From: Tachypleus tridentatus
Taxonomy: Eukaryota; Arthropoda; Merostomata; Xiphosura; Limulidae
Assembly: GCF_004210375.1 (NCBI RefSeq)
Contig: NC_134827.1
Span: 105,633,285-105,697,284, forward strand
Reading direction: 5' to 3'
DNA length: 64,000 bases
Notes under the pieces: generated by a model
Seen by the model: only the letters and a program-made list of their open reading frames with translations
Told to the model about the DNA's origin: nothing
Database searches by the model: none
Position numbers and translations under genes: made by a program
Shown here: in pieces, positions 54,131-64,000 of the stretch
Layout: the number at the start of each line of letters is the position of its first letter
Position numbering within the stretch: position 1 is the first letter of the stretch

Positions 54131-57100
54131 TCAATTACTTTCGTCACTTTTCTTGAGCTTTCGAATCAGAAGGAGTTTTTGGAGACGATAAAATGGCGTA
54201 TCGAAAGCCAGACAACAGACGAAACTGATAATGTACACAATCACCATGTGGCCGATGTAAGTGTAGGCCTGAAACAGTAACAACAAAATATATTCTCAAG
54301 ATACCTGGTATGGGTATTAAAACTTTAATTAAAGTAAAGTACAGAACAACGTTTCGACCTTCTTAGGTCATCTTCAGATTAACAAAGAGTTAGCCTGAAG
54401 TCGGTTTATTAATAAGAAACAAACGCATCATGGATCTCATCAAGCAATGGGAAGTTCTTGTGTAATTAATTAATTAATCAATATATGTTGATACTTCGAA
54501 TACTAATTAGCAAATGAAACTAAAATAGATTGAATATGAATTACAGAAGTTATACAGTATAAAGTTAAAAAAACAACGTCTTTTAAACAGCGGCATACTG
54601 AAGAAAACTGGGTGTAGCAGTGAAAATTATTATGTTGTTTATATCTTATTTTTTTCGGGAAATTGAGCCGTGATATTTCTATTCAATTTATATGACTAAG
54701 AATGGTAACACGTTGTTTTATAGACGATGTGGACAGGGAGTTAATGATAAACAGACAAAGGAGAAACGAGCAGCAACTAGTTAAAGTTGACTGGTTTGTT
54801 CTGAATTTCAAACATAGCTACACGAGGGCTATCTGCGCTAGCCGTCCTTAATTTAGCAGTGTAAGACTAGAGGGAAGGCAGCTGGTCATCACCACCCACC
54901 GCCAACTCTAAAGCTACTCTTTCACCAACGAATAGTGGGATTGATCGTAACTCCCCCAACCCTGAAAGGATAAACATGTGTGACGGGAATTCGAACCCGC
55001 GACCCACAGATAACGAGTCCAGTGCTCTATTCACCTGGCCACGTTTGGTCAATCAAGTAGAAAGGACGATATTTCCAAATGTTCTCTCTATCTGAGTTAA
55101 TTTTGTAAATTAGTCCTATGAGGACAAGTGTCACCGCTCCCAGTTAAGCAGCTGATGTCAGTATCACACGTCAGCATTTCAAAGAAACGTAGTCGCAATA
55201 TCTGCTACATCAGTAACGGTCAAATATTGCTCATTCGTTATCAAGTAGCTGTGTTCACAAATATCCCTCTCGTGGTTATGAGAAATAAAACAGTGTTAGC
55301 TCTCACAGATAATCCACTAACTCATCAATACCGATCTGTACTGATATATATCTGTACGGATATAACAAACGTACTAGTGTAACGCCGGAGCAAAGCACAA
55401 GCTTATAACACCAGTGTTCACGATTAACTCGCTAATATTCATGTATAACTTTAGGTATCTCACACTGGTTGTTTGTTGTGCAACTGTTTTTGTAAATGCA
55501 TACAATAATTAATATTACCAGATTTGGTTTCGTTATCTCGTGATAACTCATCAGATGGCCCGAAATGGCCAGGTGGTTAAGGCGCTCGACTCGTAATCCG
55601 AGAATTGTGGGTTCGAATCCCTGTCACGTCAAATATGCTCGCCATTTAAGCCGTGAGGGCGTCAAAACGTGACCATCAATCCTACTATTCGTTGGTAAAA
55701 GAGTAGTCTAAAGAGTTGGAAATAGATGGTGATGGCTAGCTGCTTTCCCTCTAGTCTTAAACTACTAAATATGGGACAGCTAGCACAGATTATTATAATG
55801 GGATTCTTGTAAGGCAGGCTAATGATACGATTACACACCTTTATCCAGCAAGAAAAGAAAGACAGATTTTTATTTGACATCGAATATAAAAGCTGACAAC
55901 TTTATCAGTGACCAGTGTTGTACTTACAGCAATGTAATGACTCGCATAGATCCTTTCGTGAGCAGAAGCTAAGTAAATCCGCTGTACTAATGGATGAAGA
56001 AGGTAGACTTCCAAGGTAATCCTACTGAATGGAATGAAATATTTGTTGGACAGGATCTTGTTGACAATACCTGATCAAATAAAACATTAACGTGCTTAAA
56101 CAATCGTATAATACATTTGTATTTGTTTACAAAGATATCGTACCATTGTAAGATTGTAGTTTTATTTTAAGAATTTCTAAGATACTTTTAACGTGAACTG
56201 AAATAAATCCCATTCAGAACGATCTACGAAGAGCTTTTATTCTGTGATCGTATTAGCCGCATAGCCACGGATGGTTTTTTTTTTTTAGAGGGGGATAGGT
56301 GTTACGATGGATGAACGAAAGGTGTATAACCCTTGGAGGGAAGTTTTTCGACGTAAAGAAATTAACTAGATCAGCCTGAATACTTGAGTGGGTGTGCTGT
56401 GTTCCGCCCGTGTCCCAAGCATGTCTGTGTGGCGTGTTTGTTAAAAATTTTGTTGTCCTTGAAATTAATTATTACTTGCCAATTTCTCGTAGCGCCAGTG
56501 CATTCGATCCGCGTGTGACGTATTCATCACGTCATATTTGCATCTTGAGAATGGAAAAAAATAAAGTTCTTCGTGATGAGAAACAGAAGAGAAATGGGTA
56601 AATCGTGATTCCTATTGCAAGTCTACGTCCACGCAGGATAAAAATTATGCAAAGTTGGGGGTTGCGCATTGCACAATAAAAAGGTTTTTCCAGTATCATA
56701 TAAGACGAGTTCTACTATAGTGTGGTGATTAGTTTCCAAAATCTATTTTCTTTTTCTCGTGTACATCACTAAAATTATTGTTATTTGATGGCTACTTTTG
56801 GTCAGTTTATAAACTTCGAAAGTCATTCAACCATTCCAAGATTCATTCTTCACTTAAGACAACGCTGAATCATAAATAGAACGTACTTAGTTCAGACTTT
56901 GATATATGAACATTTACTGAACTGTTCAACTAAAAAAGGGTTAAAACGAATATGTGACAGGTATAAGCTAGATAGATAACAGCACCTTTGGAGACAGTAC
57001 ATGTTATTATCTTACATCTTAGAAACTGATCCAATAACTGTACATTGTGAATTACTGTTTGTAAGTTGCACGAATATATAACACTTACTGCAATAAACTT

Positions 57101-60100
57101 TATCATTAACGAAGAAGTGGACTTAAAAGTTTCGACCCTGATGACGCACGTGCCAGAGATCATTCAGGGTTAAGACATCGTCATCCTTAATTTAGAACTA
57201 CGGAACGGACTGAGGGCAGCCAATCAGCAGACGCTCGTTTTTGAGCGATTTTACGTCTCGAACCATGGACCCTTCCTTCCAAACCTCGACCCATAAAAAA
57301 ATAAAATTTGTAACCTTTTATTTTTCATTTAAATCGAAATGGAATTAGCTAACTGAATCAATATTCCCCGTGATGTTCCAACAAATTTTTTTTTTTCAAA
57401 AATAATCAGTAGGAATTGATATGGCGTTCAGACACATAAAAATATTGTTTCACATTTGTTTTTAACTTAAATAAAATAATTATTTTTATTCATCTCTGAC
57501 ACTACCCACCTCCTTGCCCAGTAATGCAGAGAAGCGTTATCCAGGCAACACCTAAAGTCCAAACAAGGCGGTGTGTTGCAGCGTATAAAATAGTTGTAGA
57601 CCGACTAGGAACTACTCCGTTGTTCCAAGGGTATACCCCGTATACAACGGCCAGACTGCAGCTAATTGCCAGAAGCCACCCTAAAATTTTAACATTCTGT
57701 AAAAAACAAAACAGAAACACAGAGATATACCACACTAGTTAAAAAAACGTTTTAGTGGATATTAATGAAGATGTCTTTCGTTTTAGCAAATTAAAAAACA
57801 CACACACCCACAAATAGGATTTTTTTCTCTGACATATGCAGATGATGGATAATAGATGATACTGTGTAACTGACGCGCATGTAACTATCAGTCTAGGAAC
57901 TAGATATAACTAGATATTAATAGCTTGTTATATACATAAGATATATTATATTTTCCCTGAAGAAATAGAAATCGAAAACGAATGAGATTCGACGTCGTGG
58001 TTCTGCCAGTCTGCTAGGTGCTTCGATCATATTTTATTGAAGTATTGTGCCATGCTGCACAAACACGGATTTCTGTTTTACTTCCAGTTTTGTTCTTGAA
58101 ATAGAGGATTTTAAAAGACTCAGCTACAAAAAATTCCCTTCTTAATTGGATTTTGTTCCATTTAATAAAGACAGAACACTGAGAGAACTACATTCTTTTG
58201 CTAGTTGAGATCAGAGTCAAGTTACGACTGATTTAATTTTTGGAAATTTTAAAAATAAGTGTATTCTTAAAACAATGTATGATATCTTGAAAAATAGAGA
58301 ACCACAGTTAAAATGATGTATGACATTTTGAAAAATAGAGAACCACAGTTAAAATGATGTATGACATCTTGAAAAATAAAGAACCACAGTTAAAATGATG
58401 TATGATATCTTGAAAAATAGAGAACCACAGTTAAAATGATGTATGACATTTTGAAAAATAGAGAACCACAGTTAAAATGATGTATGACATTTTGAAAAAT
58501 AGAGAACCACAGTTAAAATGATGTATGATTTCTTGAAAAATAGAGAACCACAGTTAAAATGATGTATGACATTTTGAAAATAGAGAACCACAGTTAAAAT
58601 GATGTATGATATCTTGAATAATAGAGAACCACAGTTAAAATGATGTATGACATTTTGAAAAATAGAGAACCACAGTTAAAATGATGTATGACATCTTGAA
58701 AAATAAAGAACCACAGTTAAAATGATGTATGATATCTTGAAAAATAGAGAACCACAGTTAAAATGATGTATGACATTTTGAAAAATAGAGAACCACAGTT
58801 AAAATGATGTATGACATTTTGAAAAATAGAGAACCACAGTTAAAATGATGTATGATATCTTGAAAAATAAAGAACCACAGTTAAAATGATGTATGATATC
58901 TTGAAAAATAGAGTACCACAGTTAAAATGATGAATGACATTTTGAAAAATAAAGAACCACGCTTAAAATGATGTATGATATCTTGAAAAATAGAGAATCA
59001 CAGTTAAAATGATGTATGATATCTTGCAAAATAGAGAACCACAGTTAAATAAATGGATGACATTTCCATAAAATAGAGAACCACATGAAAAGAACCCAAA
59101 TGCTGTTCTTCGTATTTGTTATTTTATCTTTTATGAATTATTGTCTATTTGTATGTTTCTTATGCAGCATTGGGTTCCACCATTCAACACCGACATGATA
59201 AGGTCCAGATAATAATGTAACACCAACGACCAACACACAAAAAAAGAAAGCCACTGATGTGTAGTGTGGTATTTTTTTTAATGAAACAAGACTGAACATA
59301 TAATTTATTGTTATCTTTGTGACGCCGCCCAGGAAAAATTGAACACGACATTATTATGACGTAACAAGTAGGTAGTACGTCATAAACGAACCAAAAGTGC
59401 TATAATCTTTCAACCTGCCTTTTTGGTTTTACCGCTATCCTTGTTACAATTATTTCCATAGATTACCAAAGTTAGGGCTAACTACACAATATTCTATTTA
59501 ATTTTATGATGCTATTAAAATAGTCAGAGACTATTAAAGGCTTAGTATTTTCTCGTATAATAAGGGTTGAAGTGTTTAAGGTGTCACGACAGATAAAGTA
59601 CCTTTGGAATTGTCAAGTGAGGTTTTCTCACGTACATGTGTCCAAGTAGTAAACCAACAGCATATGGACCAAGGTGTGTATATGGTTTAGTGTAGAGCTC
59701 CAGAGAAAACACAAATTGTTGCCTGAAAGACATTAAAAAAAATTCAATCCAGTTGAGTTCGTTAATATGCCTTTAGTGTTCTGCGCTTTCACATGGCCTG
59801 CATTAATAAAGAATTTATAATCAGTGATTCAGATAAGACTGTTCGTATTTTCTTAACGTGCGTGAGCTACATTTAAAAATATTTTTCTTATGTGAACTTA
59901 CTTTATATCAGGATTGGCGAACAGTTGGACCGGTGGAAAATCTCTGTAGTATGTGATCAAGGCTATAGTTACTATGGAGATTAATACGAAGGCGATGTTT
60001 ACGCACACGCTAATGGTCCCTTTGTTTCTGTGAATGGTGATTGAAAAAGAACCATAGAAATTTAATCTATAAACACAACAACAGGAAAAATTCGCCTACT

Positions 60101-61626
60101 AAGTTTTATTTAATACGTAACCGATAGGCCTAATGATAAATTACCAGCCAATAAAACGTGATATTTTTACACTTAAGCAAATAGAAGAGAAACCTGTATC
60201 TCAAGGTTGAGCTGACGTTTATTTCTATACACTTACCTAATTGGTTGAACAGTGATAATACCAAACCTAAATTTTTATTTAATATATAGCTATGTCAAAA
60301 GAATATATTTCTTTGTAATCAAAACAAATATATACTGAACCTTTTTATTTCATACAAAATAGAAACAACAGATGGCAATAACGGGTTTAATGGAGCTACC
60401 TATTATACATCCATACCAGAAGTTAAAATATTGGGTAAATCTCATGTATTAATCATTTACTGATGGAATGTCAAAACACTTAATAAAAAATAAGGTTATT
60501 TATATCCCATCATATAGGTCTTGGTAATGCTCAACAGAGGGATAGCGCCATTTTACTTAGTGCTAGGTGAAATTAAAGTGAGTTAAGCCTATTTCACACT
60601 TGATAATATTGAACCTATTAAAGACCCTAAATTCATTTAAAGCTAAAAATATGATGTGACACTTCAGTGTTTAAAACAAAAAACAACAACAGTATTATTA
60701 ATCCTTCGTTTAAATTATTTAGGAGAATAAAGTGAACTTTTTACAATAAATAAATGTTTTTCAAATGACGTGTATATATGTATATATACATTACACGTTA
60801 GGCCTCGTGCAATAGGCCTAATTCTATGTATACTTAACCAAAAATATGCTTAGACCCTCCAAATCTTGCAATCCATTTCGTCAAGATGACATTTTTGGTG
60901 TTATTTAATGAATATTATTAGGTATTTTTTAACAGCTTTACTAACGTCTAAATCGTTTTATGTAATTTAGAAAACTGATACACTGTTTGTCTTTTTTATT
61001 TCTGTCGTGTCAAATAGTTAAACTAAAAGAATGCGTTGAATGTTAAGAAAGTTGGAATTTCATTATATAACTCGCACGAAGGTTGTACTGTCTGCGATTT
61101 TCATGAAATGTCACGTGATTTTATACGATCCAATATGTCGTATTTAACTTTGTCGATATCGAAACTAAGGAATAGTACAACTGCACATCAGTAACATGCA
61201 CCAACACATTTTACACAATAAATGTTGCACTTACGTCATGCACATGTATAAAATGTAAGCGTCGAATCGTTTTACGTTGCTGTAGGAAGCAGTTTTGGAA
61301 TCGTCAGGCCATTACTACATTTTCATTTCCAAAGGAGGATTCTGGGAGCAGGCCCCCAGAAATGTTTTAAATTACTATGACTGAATCTTAAACAATTTTA
61401 ACTATAAAACTGCATACACAGAACGTAATGTATTGAACTAACATAAGCAAATATTAATACATAAATTATAGCTTTACACGCCATGTACTGACTGGTCTTA
61501 TCGCTTCCTACAGCCCTGTTTTTTATAAATAAAATGAGGTACTTACTTGATTATAGGAAAGATCACACACAGAGACAGAATAAACATCTGCATTTCACAG
61601 GAGAGGTACCACGCATGAAACAAACA
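54131..61626 (-). CDS. nrf-6-like: NRF-6-like gene, second copy, last six exons
   Basis: Mirror of exons 8-13. Exons by coordinate are 54131-54268 (last), 55928-56070, 57510-57696, 59602-59722, 59902-60027 and 61547-61626. Lengths, phases and splice sites equal those of the left copy (795 nt including stop). By eye I found two coding differences: Val to Ile in the segment KGTVSV and Leu to His in RKPLLTIPK. The open frame is kept, so the copy is either functional or a second allele. Its remaining exons would lie beyond the window end. It is convergent with the left copy. Confidence 0.88.
54305..54387 (-). repeat. hammerhead-like direct repeat (mirror of 24086-24168)
   Basis: Same repeat, lying upstream of the last exon of the second gene copy. 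Confidence 0.7.
54793..55051 (-). mobile_element. SINE-A (mirror of 23421-23680)
   Basis: Reverse-complement copy with B box complement GGGAATTCGAACC. Confidence 0.85.
55557..55790 (+). mobile_element. SINE-A (mirror of 22682-22915)
   Basis: The head is GGCCCGAAATGGCCAGGTGG, with B box GGTTCGAATCC; the same tail truncation as in the left arm. Confidence 0.88.
58274..59080 (-). repeat. 41-bp minisatellite (mirror of 19262-20215)
   Basis: About 20 units, against about 23 in the left arm. One unit near 58580 has a 1-bp deletion. Confidence 0.93.
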
Positions 61627-62050
61627 CTGCAAAATAACATTGTTGATTGAACAGAGGTAAAGTTGTTATCTTATTCTAGATACCAGTAATTCAACAAACA
61701 CTGCAAAGTAACATTGTTGACTGAACAGAGGTAAAGTTGTTATCTTATTCTAGATACCAGTAATTCAACAAACACTGCAAAGTAACATTGTTGACTGAAC
61801 AGAGGTAAAGTTGTTATCTTATTCTAGGTACGAGTAATTCAACAAACACTGCAAAGTAACATTGTTGACTGAACAGAGGTAAAGTTGTTATCTTATTCTA
61901 GATACCAGTAATTCAACAAACACTGCAAAGTAGCATTGTTGACTGAACAGAGGTAAAGTTGTTATCTTATTCTAGGTACCAGTAATTCAACAAACACTAC
62001 AAAATAACATTGTTGACTAAACAGAGGTAAAGTTGTTATCTCATTTTGTA
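61627..62050 (-). repeat. 74-bp tandem repeat over an exon acceptor (mirror of 16236-16730)
   Basis: Each unit carries 'actgcaaagtaacattgttg', the complement of the exon 8 acceptor. There is one unit fewer than in the left arm. Confidence 0.92.
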
Positions 62051-62338
62051 AATTGGTATTGGAACATGTCGTATCAAAAATACAAGCAAAGGACTGCACG
62101 CTGATACAAATTAACCGTTGAAATTCTTCAGATTAAATTATCAATGAAATAACATTAAGTTTTCAACATTTTAAGTGATGTGCACTTAAATCGAAGAACA
62201 TTTAAAAAATTTAAAGCTAGAATTTAAATTTCATAAGATCAGTTCGCTGGTACTTGTTTTTTCTCTATTTCTTCTTTATTACACCCTATTTCTTGTTTAT
62301 TACACCCTATTTTTATAAGGGGGATGATATATTCGGTT

Positions 62339-62500
62339 ACGCCCCCACCCAGTTGCACAGCGACATCTCTGTGAGCTTACAAGGCTAGAATCTGAGCTTG
62401 GATACCCGTGATGAGCAGAGCACATATAACCTGTTGTGTTGGTTTGTGCTTAACTTTCAAACAAACTTCTTCCCTCAGTGGCGCAGCAGTAAGTCAGAAG
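62339..62500 (+). mobile_element. SINE-B and SINE-B head fragment (mirror of 15790-15945)
   Basis: A SINE-B body ('gagcagagcacatataacct', 'gtgcttaactttcaaacaa') is followed by a head fragment 'ccctcagtggcgcagcagta'. Confidence 0.7.
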
Positions 62501-62593
62501 GCACGTTGTGACCAAAGCACAGATTAGCCTATCGTCTCGTTTTCCGCTTGAGTGCAAAGAATCTCTGGTTACGATTGTTTGGTATAAAAAATA

Positions 62594-62860
62594 TAGATAT
62601 AAAAAAGAGGGGAAAAAACAACTGTGGACCCCTTCGAATATGTTGAGATATTTTTTTCTTTTACATTATCTCAGAGTGTCTTGTTTGTTTGTTTTTTTGA
62701 ATTTCGTGCAAAGCTACCCGAGCAAATAGATATAGAAAAGAGGGGAAAAAACAACTGTGGACCCCTTCAAATATGTTGAGATATTTTTTCTTTTACATTC
62801 TCTCAGAGTGTCTTGTTTGTTTGTTTTTTTAATTTCGTGCAAAGCTACTCGAGCAAACAC
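62594..62860 (+). repeat. 133-bp tandem duplication present only in the right arm
   Basis: The segment with 'agaggggaaaaaacaactgt' through 'cagagtgtcttgtttgtttg' and the SINE tail occurs twice (GAGGGG at 62607 and 62740). The left arm (15545-15690) has it once. Confidence 0.88.
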
Positions 62861-63203
62861 ATTACATTCCTTGGTATCACTTTCGACTCAAGACTAACAT
62901 GGAAAAACATGTTAACAACACGTTTTGTTTGTTTGCTTTTTGAATTTCGTGCAAAGCTACACGAGGACTATCTGTGCTAGCCGTCCCTAATTTATCAGTG
63001 TAAGACTAGAGGGAAGGCAGCTAGTCATCACCACCCACCGCCAACTCTTGGGCTACTCTTTTACCAACGAATAGTGGGATTGACCGTAACATTATAACGC
63101 CCCCACGGCTGGGAGAGCGAGCATGTTTGGCGCGACGGGGATGCGAACGCGCGACCCTCACATTACGAGTTGCACGCCTTAACACGTTTGGCCATGCTGG
63201 GCC
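62826..63203 (-). mobile_element. composite SINE/Jockey/SINE-tail retroposon (mirror of 15209-15598)
   Basis: Here the target duplication is perfect: 'gagtgtcttg' at 62816-62825 and 63204-63213. The antisense Jockey piece lies near 62855-62920. Confidence 0.8.
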
Positions 63204-63549
63204 GAGTGTCTTGACAGCAATGACATGCAAAATAAGCACTTATAGCCTTAAATTCCGTATGAATAATCACTGGTTGTTGTTTATAAGTTTTAAAATTTAC
63301 CAGTCGTAACTTCATTTGTGATTACGGGATTTAATAAATACAAAAAAAAATATTTAAAAATTCATTTTTTCCATCAAATCAATTGCTCTTAACAAGTTGT
63401 ATCCTCATCGTATCTCCATTATTACGACGTAGTTCTTGTTACAGCTATATGTGGGATAATTAGGCTTATGTCTGAACGACGTTTCGTCTCTAACAGTAAG
63501 ACATGCTTATGTACCAAGATACGAAACGTTATACAAAATTCAGTATATA

Positions 63550-64000
63550 CTCCTCAAAAAAAGAAACGCAAAAGGGATATTTTTGTTATTTTAAAGAGAA
63601 ATATATGTAATAACGTTACAAGCTCAGAGTATGTGATGTTACACGTGTTAAGGCACTGATTGTCAGACCAAAATGACAATAAAAGTTGTGCACTTTGAAA
63701 ACGGAGGAAACCATCGGATTTTTCGCCAAAACGCATTCGTGTCCAATAAATTTGTTTGAGAGATCTGCAACATGTGCAAAATTCCTATAAAAGTGACGGG
63801 TTCTCGGTTTCCATAGCTCAGTGTTAAGCCACCGACATGCAATACAGTTACGCCAAGACTGACAGAAGCACAACGCAACAACGCCATTGGTCTCTTGGAA
63901 GCAGGCGAATCTCGATCAGATGTTGCCAGAGCTGTGAATGTCCACCAAAGCACCATCACAAGGCTATGGAATCGTCACCAACAACATGGATCAACTCGTG
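63550..64000 (+). mobile_element. Tc1-like transposon, 5' part, cut by window end
   Basis: It begins after a TA at 63548-63549 with CTCCTCAAAAAAAGAAACGC. Transposase N-terminal sequence follows from about 63851 (PRLTEAQRNNAIGLLEAGES, then VNVHQSTITRLWNRHQQHG), a helix-turn-helix DNA-binding region. The expected first codon is ACG, as in the left copy. Unlike the left copy the frame is open through TRLW. Confidence 0.88.

Larger units (their letters stand above)
47563..64000 (-). repeat. right arm of a large inverted duplication (copy of 14398-30826)
   Basis: The sequence is the reverse complement of 14398-30826 with sparse substitutions, short indels and minisatellite copy-number changes. 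The paired coordinates add to about 78390 at both ends. All left-arm features have mirrored partners. It starts on the first base after the N gap and continues past the window end. Confidence 0.97.

Overview
The window reads as invertebrate nuclear DNA, most likely from an arthropod. It holds a multi-exon gene with GT-AG introns, two abundant tRNA-derived SINE families, a Jockey-type LINE, a Tc1-like transposon and long minisatellites. The dominant SINE resembles one I recall as very common in horseshoe crabs, but that attribution is from memory and is not proven here.

The main gene lies on the + strand from 407 to 24342. It encodes a membrane acyltransferase-3 protein of the nose-resistant-to-fluoxetine (NRF-6-like) family. 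I could place 13 exons whose phases all agree; they give 540 residues from the end of the NRF ectodomain to the stop codon. The 5' exons lie before the window. The introns hold four minisatellites (units of 32, 48, 74 and 41 bp), SINEs and a deleted Tc1 element. Positions 24343-31430 are 3' flank: a second 32-bp minisatellite followed by a SINE graveyard.

From 31431 to 35240 lies a decayed Jockey-clade retrotransposon on the - strand (gag zinc knuckle, endonuclease, reverse transcriptase), with one SINE inside it and one at its truncated 3' end. From 35272 to 47062 an 11.8-kb array of 24-bp units (GAG/TTA/GTA triplets, almost no C on the + strand) runs up to a gap of exactly 500 N (47063-47562). 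Its last 3 kb are visibly degraded.

From 47563 to the window end the sequence is a near-identical reverse complement of 14398-30826. It includes exons 8-13 of the gene on the - strand, the minisatellites, the SINEs and the Tc1 end. The result is two convergent gene copies around a 16.7-kb spacer. The second contig starts directly inside the duplicated sequence after a fixed-size gap, so an allelic contig scaffolded in inverted orientation is at least as likely as a true palindrome.

The most interesting sequence signal is that several intronic tandem repeats carry a 3' splice-site-like motif in every unit. One is a ~138-copy array with a TACTAAC branch-point consensus, and the 74-bp array repeats the acceptor of a real exon.
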